This document shows positions 32,110-40,616 of a DNA stretch of 41,266 nucleotides, piece after piece. The stretch covers positions 1-41,266 of the forward strand of contig NZ_JARWOP010000290.1 of assembly GCF_029868745.1 (NCBI RefSeq). The letters are read 5' to 3'. The notes under the pieces are model-generated. The model was given only the letters and a program-made list of their open reading frames with translations, did not search any database and was not told where the DNA came from. A program made the translations under genes and the position numbers. Position 1 is the first letter of the stretch; every line of letters starts with the position of its first letter. The stretch is from Nocardia wallacei. GTDB lineage: Bacteria; Actinomycetota; Actinomycetes; Mycobacteriales; Mycobacteriaceae.

Positions 32110-32261
32110 AAGTAAGAGGTAGGACGGCTTCCCCTATGAAACCTGGACCGGTTCGACGTGCTCTGAACATCGCGGCGAGGACCTTCGGCCCTGACGTGAC
32201 GCGGTAGCCGATTCCTATCGTGGGTTCGAGGGTGCTCGGCCGATCGGAAGAGGCACAGCAT

Positions 32262-33656
32262 ATGACCACTCTGGGGTTCGAGGCCGACGCGATCCGCGCG
32301 GAGATCGACGGAGCCGTGCTCTCCCCCGGCGACGCCGGATTCGACGAGGCACGCCGAGTGTGGAACGGCGATATCCACCGGACGCCGTCGCTGGTGGTGC
32401 GACCGGTGTCGGCGCGCGAGGTAGCGGTGTGCGCGCGCCGCCTGGCAGGCTCCGGCACGGATTTCACCGTCCGCGGCGGCGCCCACAACTATGCCGGGCA
32501 CGCGGTCGCCGACGGCGCGGTAATGCTCGACCTGTCGATGCTCGATTCCGTTGTGGTAGAACCGGATTCGCAGCGCGCCCGATGCGGCGGCGGCGCCACC
32601 TGGGCACAGTTGGACGCGGCCACGCAGGTACACGGCCTGGCAGTGACCGGCGGATTCATCAGCCACACCGGGGTCGGCGGGCTGACGCTCGGCGGCGGAC
32701 TGGGCTGGCTGACCCGCCGCGCCGGATTGACTTGCGACAACCTGGTTTCCGCGCAGGTGGTGACCGCGACCGGGCAGATCGTCACCGCGTCCGCCCAGTC
32801 CCATCCCGACCTGCATTGGGCGCTGTGCGGCGGGGGCGGCAATTTCGGCATCGTGACCGAGTTCGAGTTCCGGCTGCATCCGGTGCCGCCGATGGTGCAA
32901 CTGGCCATGCTGTTCTGGACACCGGAGCAGGCCGCGGCCGGGCTGGCGGCGGTCCGCGACACCATGCACCGGCTGCCACGCACATACGGGGTGGCAATGT
33001 TCGGGCTGTCGGCGCCGCCGGAGGAATTCGTGCCGGAACACTTCCGAGGCCGCCCGGGGTGCGCGGTCGGGATCGCGGGCTGGGACGAGCCCTACCGGCT
33101 GACGGCCGCACTGGCCCCGCTGCGGGCCGCCGCGCCCGCACCGGCGTGGGAGCTGGTGACGCCGATCCCCTATCTGGCGTTGCAGCAGATGTTCGACGCG
33201 GCGGCCCCGTGGGGCATGCGTTCCTACGAAAAGTCGCTCTATGTGGACGATCTCGGGGACGCCGTGCTCGAAGCGATCGCCGCGGCCGTACCGCGCAAGG
33301 GCTCCCCGCTGACCCTCGTACCGATCTTCCCGCTCGACGGCGCGTACTGCGAGGTGCCCGAGGACGCCACGGCATTCTCCGGGCCGCGCTCCCCCGGCTG
33401 GGCCATCAACATCTCCGCCGCCTGCCCCGACCCCGCGACGTTCGACGCCGAACGGGCCTGGGTGCGCGAGCTGTGGGACACGCTGCGAGTACATGCCCGT
33501 GACGACGCCACCTACGTCAATTTCCTGGTCGAGAACGACCCGGACCGTATCCGGCGCTCCTACGGCGCGAAATACGACCGCCTCGCCGCGGTGAAGGCGG
33601 CGTGGGATCCCCGCAACGTCTTCCACCACAACGCCAACATTCCCCCGGCGGTCTGA
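32262..33656 (+). CDS. FAD-dependent oxidase, berberine-bridge-enzyme type
   Basis: A 464-residue flavoprotein oxidase with the PCMH-type FAD-binding domain and C-terminal BBE domain. The His that carries FAD covalently is near residue 75 in TVRGGAHNYAGHA. The second covalent site (Cys in the GxC..VGxxG motif) is not present: the sequence reads SHTGVGGLTLGGGLGWL, so attachment should be through His only. The C-terminus (YVNFLVENDPDRIRRSYG, WDPRNVFHHNANI) is standard for the family. Substrates in relatives are sugars or small aromatic compounds; none can be assigned. The start is ATG 32262 with GGAAGAGG (32246-32253) ahead. A decayed inverted copy of its 3' end lies at 34875-34951. Confidence 0.88.
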   Translation: MTTLGFEADAIRAEIDGAVLSPGDAGFDEARRVWNGDIHRTPSLVVRPVSAREVAVCARRLAGSGTDFTVRGGAHNYAGHAVADGAVMLDLSMLDSVVVEPDSQRARCGGGATWAQLDAATQVHGLAVTGGFISHTGVGGLTLGGGLGWLTRRAGLTCDNLVSAQVVTATGQIVTASAQSHPDLHWALCGGGGNFGIVTEFEFRLHPVPPMVQLAMLFWTPEQAAAGLAAVRDTMHRLPRTYGVAMFGLSAPPEEFVPEHFRGRPGCAVGIAGWDEPYRLTAALAPLRAAAPAPAWELVTPIPYLALQQMFDAAAPWGMRSYEKSLYVDDLGDAVLEAIAAAVPRKGSPLTLVPIFPLDGAYCEVPEDATAFSGPRSPGWAINISAACPDPATFDAERAWVRELWDTLRVHARDDATYVNFLVENDPDRIRRSYGAKYDRLAAVKAAWDPRNVFHHNANIPPAV

Positions 33657-33803
33657 TTCCACCGCTGTCCGTGCTCGCTCGTCCTCCAGGCCGACGGGCA
33701 CCGAATTCGGCTGCGGGCGTGGCGGTTCGGCGCACACGTCGAGATCGACGAGTTCATGGCCCGCTGCGTCGAGCGCGATGACCTGCGCGCATCGCTGGAT
33801 CGC

Positions 33804-34661
33804 TCAGCGAGCGAGAGACCGGATGGCGTCGGTGACGGCCGCCAAGGCCATCAGGCGGACGGTGTCGACGTGGGCGGGGATCTCGCCGGTCGCCGCGGCG
33901 ATGAAGCCGTCGCCATCGAAGCGGGTGTGCGGCGGGGTGAGCGCGCGGGACAGGCCGTCGTGGGCGCCCTGGGCAACGATGCGGCACGACGGTTTGTCCA
34001 GGCGGGCGTTGGTGAGGACCGCGCCGATCGTGGTGTGGGTGCGGGCGAAATCGAAGACCTGGTCGAAGACCGCGACCGAATCCAGCGAGATCGGCGCGAC
34101 GCCGTCGTCGATGTCGCCGAACGCGTTGACCGCGCACAGCGCGCCGACCACCAGATCTCCGTGCCGGTGTTCACTGTAGGCCAGCCCGCCGGGGCGGCGA
34201 CCGTCCGGGCCGCGCCACTGGGAGGTGTACGCGCCGGTACCCGCGCCGATCCGGCCGTGCAGTACCTGTTCACCCGAAACCGCCTGTGCCGCAGCATATC
34301 CCGAGTCGGCAGTGGGCCGGGCCGCGGGGTCTCCGGCGGCCAGGTCGAACAGCGCCAGGGTCGGGACCACCGGGACGGGACCCGCGGGAGTCGGAACGCC
34401 GCGACCCTGTTCCTCGAGATAACGCAGGACGCCGTCGGCGGCGGCCAGGCCGAACGCCGACCCTCCGGTCAGCACGATCGCGTCCACGGCGAGCACCGAC
34501 TTGTCCGGTGCCAGCGCATCCAGTTCGCGCGAGGCGGGCGCCCCGCCACGCACTTCGCAAGAGGCGACCGTGCCCGGGGGCAGCACCACGGCGGTGCATC
34601 CGGTCGCACCCTTCGTATCGGTCCAATGTCCCACGCGCACACCAGCTATGCCGATCCCCAC
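33804..34661 (-). CDS. P1/S58-family self-processing peptidase (DmpA/NylC-like)
   Basis: A 285-residue hydrolase of the S58/P1 family, cytosolic, made as a precursor that cleaves itself to expose an N-terminal nucleophile. Family marks are GVRVGHWTDTKGATGCTAVVLP, LTGGSAFGLAAADGV, GRIGAGTGAYTSQW (glycine-rich, normally KGG), DLVVGALCAVNAFGDI, and the cleavage region THTTIGAVLTNARLDK (near 205-220), where the Thr corresponds to the nucleophile in NylC-type amidases. Relatives cut N-terminal residues of peptides or nylon oligomers. GTG 34661 is the start with GGAGG 5 bases ahead; the frame continues upstream without a ribosome site. Confidence 0.85.
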   Translation of the reverse strand: MGIGIAGVRVGHWTDTKGATGCTAVVLPPGTVASCEVRGGAPASRELDALAPDKSVLAVDAIVLTGGSAFGLAAADGVLRYLEEQGRGVPTPAGPVPVVPTLALFDLAAGDPAARPTADSGYAAAQAVSGEQVLHGRIGAGTGAYTSQWRGPDGRRPGGLAYSEHRHGDLVVGALCAVNAFGDIDDGVAPISLDSVAVFDQVFDFARTHTTIGAVLTNARLDKPSCRIVAQGAHDGLSRALTPPHTRFDGDGFIAAATGEIPAHVDTVRLMALAAVTDAIRSLAR

Positions 34662-34874
34662 GCCATCCTCCGTTCCCGGCCGCAGCCCACAGTCATCGGA
34701 CACGGGCCGCGAGCACTTCGCGCACGGCCCGACACGCACACAACCAGCGCAGTACCGTGCTCGATCCTTCCACCACCGGCACCCCGGACATCACCGGCGC
34801 GCCCCGACAAGGCCGACACCCCCGCACTCCGCCATGTCCCGACAGGTTCGGCACTCTCCGGCACCGCCCGGGCA

Positions 34875-34951
34875 GGTTCAGCGTCGTTCTCGACCAGGAC
34901 ATCGACGTAGGTGGCGTCGTCACGGGCATGCACTCGCGTACCCAGGCCCGC
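34875..34951 (-). pseudogene. Decayed fragment of a berberine-bridge-type oxidase gene
   Basis: Read on the minus strand, this stretch matches the 3' part of the flavoprotein gene at about 33465-33537: CCTGGGT then GCGAG, then CATGCCCGTGACGACGCC, then ACCTACGTC, then CTGGTCGAGAACGAC. It has a few substitutions and lacks 19 bases between two GCGAG repeats present in the intact gene. The translation keeps HARDDATYV and LVENDA. The remainder of the copy is gone. It is a remnant in inverted orientation, 1.3 kb from the intact gene. Confidence 0.7.
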
Positions 34952-34961
34952 CCGGCAGGGT

Positions 34962-35705
34962 TCAGCGGCGGCCGAAGACGGTCGCGTGCGTCTCGTTCAG
35001 GAGCCGGACCAGCTCGTCGGAGGCCTTCTCGTCCAGGACTGCGAAGGCGGGGGCGATCAGCTCCTCGGTCAATGCCTCGGCCGCTGCCCAGCGCTGCCGC
35101 TGGTCGTCGGTGATCTCCGGGAAGGGCTCCGGCCAGCCGAACAGGCGCGCCTGGTCGGGGCCGCTGTGGCGCGGCGAACCGGAGATCAGGACCGCGGCCT
35201 GCGGGCCGAGCAGCTGTGCGCGCACCGCGAGCAGATGCAGGCCACCACGCAACTCGCGCAGCACGTGGATCAGCTGCAGAGCCCGCGCCGGCGCGTCGGC
35301 GGCCCGGGGCAGCGCCCGCCATCCCGCGAACAACGGCACCCCGGCCGGGTCGGCCGCGTCGGCCACCGCCTCCAGCAGTTCCGCCAGCGGCGCCGCGCCG
35401 TCGAAGTCCGCCAGCTTCCGGCGACCGAACTCCTGGCATGCCGTGAGATAGCCGGCCGCGGCCTCGGCGGCGGGCATCCGGACCGATTCCCATGCGGCGC
35501 GGACGGTTTCGGGCCGGAAGAACCCGAACGCCGCCGCGACGACATCGGCGTCCACCTCACCCAGCACACCCCCGCGCCCGCGCGTATAAGGCCCGAGGAA
35601 CCCGTCGACACCGGTCGCGGCGCCGAACGCCTTCGCCTCGCGAGAGAACATGAATCCCCCACCGACCTGCTGAATCTGCTCTTTCACCGCGGCGGCGACC
35701 GTCAC
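34962..35705 (-). CDS. SCO6745 family protein
   Basis: A 247-residue, largely helical cytosolic protein of the actinobacterial SCO6745 family. Features include VGGGFMFSREAKAFGAATGVDGFLGPYTRGRGGVLGEVDADVV at the N-terminus (the conserved Gly-rich turn), FFRPETVRAAWE, and LRGGLHLLAVRAQLLGPQAAVLISG in the middle. Family biochemistry is unknown; it is sometimes annotated as a helix-turn-helix protein without experimental basis. GTG 35705 is the start with GGAGGAAGG about 9 bases ahead. It is divergent from the second Ser/Thr kinase. Confidence 0.75.
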   Translation of the reverse strand: MTVAAAVKEQIQQVGGGFMFSREAKAFGAATGVDGFLGPYTRGRGGVLGEVDADVVAAAFGFFRPETVRAAWESVRMPAAEAAAGYLTACQEFGRRKLADFDGAAPLAELLEAVADAADPAGVPLFAGWRALPRAADAPARALQLIHVLRELRGGLHLLAVRAQLLGPQAAVLISGSPRHSGPDQARLFGWPEPFPEITDDQRQRWAAAEALTEELIAPAFAVLDEKASDELVRLLNETHATVFGRR

Positions 35706-35942
35706 GCGCCCACCCCTTCCTCCGGAAAACCGACCCGCCGCAGCATATCTCGCTATGGTCCACTGCGGCCAGAGCCGCTGTGCCCGGGAACAAGGGGCTT
35801 GCACACCGCCCGCAACCCACCGGATGATGACGTGCGATATCCGGCACGACGTAACGGAATCGGCACACCGCCGATCTCCGCGACGAGTGATCGAATACTC
35901 TCGGGGCCGGGCCCGGGAACTTCCACTTCGAAGCGAGCGACG

Positions 35943-38183
35943 ATGGATGACGACCTCGGCGCGACCGCACCCGACCCCGGTGCCGACCGCGCTACGGCAA
36001 CACAGACCGCGTTGACGAGCCTGGTTGCCCTGTTCTCCGAACAATGGCAATCCACCGGCACACCCCCCGACCTGTCCGCGCACCTGCCCACCGAACCCGC
36101 CCTGCGCCGCACCGCCCTCATCGAACTGATCAAGGTCGACCTGCAGGAACGCTGGCAACGCGACGACGACGCCCCACGCCTGGCCGACTACCGCGACCGC
36201 TACCCCGAACTGGCCGCCGCACCCCTGCCCCCGGACCTGATCTACGAGGAAATCAGCGCCCGCAGCCGCCGCACCGACATCGACCTGCGCGAATACGAGC
36301 AGGACTACCCCACCCAAATGGCCCGCATCACCGAGGGATTCGACGTCGACGGCCTGCGCACCACCATGCTCGCCGACCCCACCGCCCTCGACGCGCTCGA
36401 CACCATCAACCCCGGCGCCACCATCGACGACTTCGACCTGCTGCTCCCCCTCGGCCACGGCGCCTTCGCCCGTGTCTTCCTCGCCCGCCAGCGCACCCTC
36501 GGCCGCCTCGTCGCGGTCAAGATCTCCCACGACCGCGGCACCGAACCCCAAACCCTCGCCCAGCTCGACCACGACCACATCGTGCGCGTCTTCGACCAGC
36601 GCCAGATCACCGACCAGCACCTCAAACTCATGTACATGCAGTACGTGCCCGGCGGCACCCTGCTCGGCGTGCTGCGACTGCTACGCCGCACCCCACCCGA
36701 ACGCCGCTCCGGCCGACTGCTGCTCGAGGCCGTCGACGCCGCCGCCACCACCGGCGGGGTCCTCGAACCCCAACCCTCCGCCACCCGCGCCGAACTCCAG
36801 CGACTCACCTGGCCCGAAACCGTCGCCTGGCTCGGCAGCCGCCTCGCCGCCGCCCTCGACTACGCCAACCACCGCGGCGTCCTGCACCGCGACATCAAAC
36901 CCGCCAACGTCCTGCTCACCGCCGACGGCCTCCCCAAACTCGCCGACTTCAACATCAGCTTCAGCCGCCACCTGCCCGGCGCCAACCCCGTCGCCTACTT
37001 CGGCGGCTCCCTGCCCTACATGGCGCCCGAACAACTCGAGGCCTGCCACCCGCAAAGCTCCACCACCGCCGCCGACCTCGACACCCGCAGCGACCTCTAC
37101 GCCCTCGCCGTCGTGCTCTGGGAACTCCTCACCGGACACCTCCCCTTCGACGACGAACACGGCGCCGGCGAAACCGAACACTCACTGCACGCCATGATCG
37201 AACGCCGCCGCCGGCCCATCGCAGCGGCCACCCTGCCCGACGACTGCCCCGCCGTGCTCCGCCACGCCCTGCTCACCTGCCTCGCCCCCGACCCCGCCGA
37301 CCGCTACGCCAACGGCCTCGAACTCGCCCACCAACTCGAACTCAGCCAGGACCGCGCCGCCCGCGACCTCGTCGATCCACCCGCCCACAGCCTGCGCGCC
37401 CGCCTCAAAATGCGCCCCATGCCCGTGGTCACCCTGTCCAGCCTGCTCGGACAGCTACTCGGCGGCATGTACCTGGCCGCACACAACATCGGACTCATCC
37501 GCCACGAACTCGGCGCCGACGCCGCCGCCCAGATCACCCGCCTCGGCTACCTGCTCATCGTCATCGCCTACCCGCTCGCCATCGCCTTCCTGCTCTACTG
37601 GTGCCGGCTGGTGCTGCTGGTACCCGTCGGCCTGCGCCGCGGCAGACAATTCGACCCGCCCACCCTCGCCAAGGCCCGCGGCGACACCCTGGCCTGCGGC
37701 GACCGCATCGCCGTGGTCACCTTCGCCGGATGGATCGCCGCCATGGGCGTCTTCCTGGTGAAACTGCACTCCCTCGGCACCCTCCCGGCCGGGCTCACCG
37801 TCAACCTCATCGCCTCCAACCTCGTCGCCGCCGCGGTCGCCGTCGTCTACACCTACTTCCCCGTCACCTTCTTCATGCTGCGCTGGTACTACCCCGGCCT
37901 CGTCGCCGCCGGACACACCACCACCGACGACGTCACCCGACTGCACCGCCTCGTCCGCCGCAGCCGCGTGTATCTCGGTGTGGCCGCGACGGTTCCACTC
38001 GTCGGCGTCCCCGCCGGACTCGTCTTCCTCACCCCGCACCATCAGCAACTGGTCCTCGGCACGATCGTAGGCCTCTGTGTCGGTGGACTTTTCGCGTTCG
38101 CCATCGCACTGCGCGCCTTCTACGCACTCGAATCCGACCTCCACGCACTCGACCGCATCGTCGACCCCCGCACCCACGGCTGA
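35943..38183 (+). CDS. Ser/Thr kinase with N-terminal extension, DFN motif and polytopic C-terminus
   Basis: A 746-residue protein. Residues about 20-150 form a helical domain (LPTEPALRRTALIELIKVDLQERW, LADYRDRYPEL) of a kind seen in planctomycete kinases. The kinase domain (164-470) has LGHGAFARVFLA, Lys in VAVKISHD (near 194), HRDIKPANV (near 315) and APEQ, but the metal-binding DFG reads DFN (ADFNIS, near 336). After residue 480 come about six membrane helices. It probably signals at the membrane, or may be a weak or regulatory kinase if DFN impairs activity. The start is ATG 35943; TACTCT (35896-35901) is a possible -10 about 40 bases ahead. Confidence 0.82.
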   Translation: MDDDLGATAPDPGADRATATQTALTSLVALFSEQWQSTGTPPDLSAHLPTEPALRRTALIELIKVDLQERWQRDDDAPRLADYRDRYPELAAAPLPPDLIYEEISARSRRTDIDLREYEQDYPTQMARITEGFDVDGLRTTMLADPTALDALDTINPGATIDDFDLLLPLGHGAFARVFLARQRTLGRLVAVKISHDRGTEPQTLAQLDHDHIVRVFDQRQITDQHLKLMYMQYVPGGTLLGVLRLLRRTPPERRSGRLLLEAVDAAATTGGVLEPQPSATRAELQRLTWPETVAWLGSRLAAALDYANHRGVLHRDIKPANVLLTADGLPKLADFNISFSRHLPGANPVAYFGGSLPYMAPEQLEACHPQSSTTAADLDTRSDLYALAVVLWELLTGHLPFDDEHGAGETEHSLHAMIERRRRPIAAATLPDDCPAVLRHALLTCLAPDPADRYANGLELAHQLELSQDRAARDLVDPPAHSLRARLKMRPMPVVTLSSLLGQLLGGMYLAAHNIGLIRHELGADAAAQITRLGYLLIVIAYPLAIAFLLYWCRLVLLVPVGLRRGRQFDPPTLAKARGDTLACGDRIAVVTFAGWIAAMGVFLVKLHSLGTLPAGLTVNLIASNLVAAAVAVVYTYFPVTFFMLRWYYPGLVAAGHTTTDDVTRLHRLVRRSRVYLGVAATVPLVGVPAGLVFLTPHHQQLVLGTIVGLCVGGLFAFAIALRAFYALESDLHALDRIVDPRTHG

Positions 38184-38201
38184 CCACCGATCAAGATCGG
38201 C

Positions 38202-38213
38202 TAACCTGCCACG
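38202..38213 (+). promoter_or_regulatory. Leaderless promoter -10 of the metal-dependent hydrolase
   Basis: TAACCT (38202-38207), then 6 bases and GTG 38214. No ribosome site is seen. The gene therefore has its own promoter only 30 bases after the kinase stop. Confidence 0.5.
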
Positions 38214-38927
38214 GTGCTAGGACATTCACATGCGACCAGTGGCGCACTGGCCTGGGCGGGAGCCGCTGCGGTGCTGCCACTTTCGATTCTCACCTACCCC
38301 GTACTGCAGAGCGGCCAGCAACTCCGCACCGTCGACCTGCTCATGGGCACCTTCCTCACCGCCGGCGCCGCCCTGCTTCCCGACGCCGACCATCCCAACG
38401 GCACCATTTCGCATGTGCTCGGCCCGATCTCGCACACCGCCTGCCGACTCATCTCGGCCATCTCCGGCGGACACCGCCACGCCACCCACTCCCTGGCCTT
38501 CGTCGTCGCCGCCGCCTTCGGCACCTGGGCCGGCGAACACTGGATCGGCCGCTGGTTCACCCTCGGACTCGTCTTCTTCCTGCTCGCCCTCGCCCTGCGC
38601 GCCCTCAACCTGTGCCCGCCCGGCGAAGGCTTCCGCTCCTACTTCTCCGTCACCGTGCTCGCCGTCGCCGGCACCTTCGCCATGGACCACTGGATCTCCG
38701 ACAAACCGTCCTGGCTGCCGTTCTCCGTCGGCCTCGGCGCACTGGCCCACCTGCTCGGCGACTGCCTCACCGACCGCGGCTGCCGACTGCTGTGGCCGTT
38801 CAAACCACGCTTCAGCGTGCCCATCATCGACCGCACCGGCAACAAGGTCGAAACCTGGGTGATCTCACCACTGTTCGTGCTCGGCACGCTCGCCGTGCTC
38901 TGGTACATCGTCACCCACCAGCCCTAG
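38214..38927 (+). CDS. Membrane-bound metal-dependent hydrolase (YdjM family)
   Basis: A 237-residue inner-membrane protein of the YdjM/LexA-regulated hydrolase family (DUF457). Likely metal ligands are His 4 and His 6 (GHSHATSG), Asp residues in LLPDADHPNGTISH and His residues in GGHRHATHSLAF; the C-terminal LAHLLGDCLTDRGCRLLWPF is also characteristic. Four to five helices follow. The substrate is unknown in all members. The last 63 bases overlap the convergent XRE regulator's 3' end. No SOS-type operator is visible upstream. Confidence 0.85.
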   Translation: MLGHSHATSGALAWAGAAAVLPLSILTYPVLQSGQQLRTVDLLMGTFLTAGAALLPDADHPNGTISHVLGPISHTACRLISAISGGHRHATHSLAFVVAAAFGTWAGEHWIGRWFTLGLVFFLLALALRALNLCPPGEGFRSYFSVTVLAVAGTFAMDHWISDKPSWLPFSVGLGALAHLLGDCLTDRGCRLLWPFKPRFSVPIIDRTGNKVETWVISPLFVLGTLAVLWYIVTHQP

Positions 38928-39731
38928 CAGAGCCACCGCGTCGCGGTCCGGGCCGTCCGGCGCGGCCTGGAACGCGACGAACCGCTGACCGTCCGGCGCG
39001 GTGAGAATCTCCGACGTCAACGCGAACCACCCCACCGCCGGATGCCGGAACACCCGCCGCGAACCCCGCTTCGTACGCACGTCGTAATGCGCCCACAGCT
39101 CCGCGAATTCGGCACTCGCGGCAGACAATTCCGCCGTCAACACCGCCAGTCCCGGCGACGACGGATCCTCGCCCTGCACCGTCCGCAGATGCGCCACACA
39201 GTCTTTCGCCATCGCCTCCCAGTCCTCGAACACCGCCCGCGCCGCCGGATGCCCGAACACGTACCGAACCAGGTTGCGCCGCACCGGCTCCCACTCGGCG
39301 ATACCCGACAGCAGCCGCAGCCCTTCCGGATTCGCCGCCAGCACATTGCTCAACCGATCGAGCACGAACGACGGCGTCGGACGCACCGACTCCAGCAACA
39401 CCACCAAACCCGGCCGCGCGGCCACCGGCACCGGCCGCCCCCGACGATCCGCTACCACCCGCGCCAACCGGTACAGATGCGCGCGCTCGTCCTCGTCCAG
39501 CCGCAGCGCCACCGCAAGCCCGTCCAGCACCGCCGGACTCGGATTCGTATCCCGCCCCTGCTCCAACCGGACGTAATAGTCGACACTCAAACCCGCCAGC
39601 GACGCCACCTCCTCACGCCGCAACCCCGGCGTCTGCCGCCGGCCCGTCCCCACCGGCAACCCAACCTGCTCCGGCCGCACCCGTCCCCGGCGGGCCCGCA
39701 GGAAATCCCCCAGCACACGACGTTCACTCAC
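38865..39731 (-). CDS. XRE-family regulator with MmyB-like ligand-binding domain
   Basis: A 288-residue transcription factor. The N-terminal HTH (about 1-75) opens SERRVLGDFLRARRGRVRP and carries TPGLRREEVASLAGLSVDYYVRLEQGR, the signature of the MLTR/MmyB group. The C-terminal half (about 105-288, FVLDRLSNVLAANPEGLRLL ... HYDVRTKRGSRRVFRHPAVG) is the MmyB-like domain that binds fatty acids or small ligands in relatives. GTG 39731 is the start, with a leaderless-type CAGACT -10 ahead. It is divergent from an SDR gene 102 bases away, so it most likely controls that gene, the usual pattern for this family. Confidence 0.9.
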   Translation of the reverse strand: MSERRVLGDFLRARRGRVRPEQVGLPVGTGRRQTPGLRREEVASLAGLSVDYYVRLEQGRDTNPSPAVLDGLAVALRLDEDERAHLYRLARVVADRRGRPVPVAARPGLVVLLESVRPTPSFVLDRLSNVLAANPEGLRLLSGIAEWEPVRRNLVRYVFGHPAARAVFEDWEAMAKDCVAHLRTVQGEDPSSPGLAVLTAELSAASAEFAELWAHYDVRTKRGSRRVFRHPAVGWFALTSEILTAPDGQRFVAFQAAPDGPDRDAVALLGLVGDDVPEHGERAEHEQW

Positions 39732-39743
39732 CCGACCAGTCTG
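39732..39743 (-). promoter_or_regulatory. Leaderless-type promoter of the XRE regulator
   Basis: On the minus strand CAGACT (39743-39738) then 6 bases to GTG 39731. It is a weaker match to TANNNT than others in the window. The opposite strand has CACAGT (39821-39826) 7 bases before the SDR ATG, so both divergent genes may be leaderless. Confidence 0.35.
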
Positions 39744-39833
39744 CCCCCGGACCATGCTCCCCGGGGTGGCCCCGCCAGGGCCAGGCCACACACGGCCTCC
39801 CCGCACCTGCCCACAGCCGCCACAGTCGACGCC

Positions 39834-40544
39834 ATGACCCACACCCTCATCATCGGCGGCGGCTCCGGCATGGGCCTCGCCCTCGCGGCCCGGCTACTCA
39901 CCGAAGGACACGACGTCACCATCGCCGGACGCTCCACCACCCGCCTCGCCGACGCCGCCACCACCCTCGACGGCGGAAACCGCCTGCACCACAGGCAAGT
40001 CGACATCGCCGACGAAAGCTCCGTCGAACACCTCTTCGCCGACCGCACCACCCTCGACCACGTCGTCGTCACCGCCGCCGACATGAGCACCGGCTACGGC
40101 CCACTCCGCCGATTCGCGCTCACCGACGCCCGCACCGTCGTGGACATCAAGGTGCTCGGCCCCTGGCTCGTCGCCAAACACGCCGCACCACTGCTCACCG
40201 GATCGCTCACCGTCACCTCCGGCATCGCCGCCTACCGGCCCGCCGTCGGCGGCTCCATGGTCGCCACCGCCAACGCCGCACTGGAAGGACTCGTCCGCGC
40301 CCTCGCCCTCGAACTCGCCCCGGTCCGCGTCAACGCCGTCTCCCCCGGCTGGGTCGACACCCCCATCTGGACACAATTCGCCGGCGACGCCAAAGACGAA
40401 CAACTCACCGCCATGGCCCGACGACTCCCCGGCAAACGCGTCGGCCGCCCCGACGACCTCGCCGGCGCCTTCCTCGCCGTCATGACCAACGAATTCCTCA
40501 CCGGCACCGTGCTCCACGTCGACGGCGGACACCGCCTCGTGTAG
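39834..40544 (+). CDS. SDR-fold oxidoreductase with non-canonical active site
   Basis: A 236-residue short-chain dehydrogenase/reductase fold protein. The nucleotide-binding GGGSGMG (8-14) and GRST segment (NADP-type Arg after the second strand) are normal. The Ser of the catalytic triad is present in VTSGIAAYRP, but the YxxxK motif is missing: the aligned segment is SMVATANAALEGL, with Val for Tyr and Asn for Lys. The C-terminal substrate region NAVSPGWVDTPIW and VLHVDGGHRLV are typical. It may be an atypical or inactive enzyme. ATG 39834 lies 7 bases after CACAGT, a possible leaderless -10. Divergent from its likely regulator. Confidence 0.8.
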   Translation: MTHTLIIGGGSGMGLALAARLLTEGHDVTIAGRSTTRLADAATTLDGGNRLHHRQVDIADESSVEHLFADRTTLDHVVVTAADMSTGYGPLRRFALTDARTVVDIKVLGPWLVAKHAAPLLTGSLTVTSGIAAYRPAVGGSMVATANAALEGLVRALALELAPVRVNAVSPGWVDTPIWTQFAGDAKDEQLTAMARRLPGKRVGRPDDLAGAFLAVMTNEFLTGTVLHVDGGHRLV

Positions 40545-40616
40545 CGCCGCGATCACGGCACACCCGCGGCCCGCGTGGTCTAAGTTCGTGCCATCGACCA
40601 CCGAAAGGGGCCGCCC

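Larger units (their letters stand above)
31605..32261. other. Long AT-richer intergenic region
   Basis: About 650 bases between the divergent L,D-transpeptidase and flavoprotein genes. Its A/T content is well above the surrounding genes. It contains the palindrome at 31820-31832 and the dyad at 32093-32106. A 36-codon ORF from ATG 31838 (MEGWKSQGIG...) and a longer frame from 31682 exist, but their codons lack the strong third-position GC of real genes here, so I see no supported gene. Confidence 0.55.

Noticed and set aside
33657..33803. Open plus-strand frame after the flavoprotein stop (HRIRLRAWRFGAHVEIDEF...)
   Set aside because: It has no start with a ribosome site, no recognised domain, and ends in the antisense of the peptidase gene; possibly an old remnant but not supportable.
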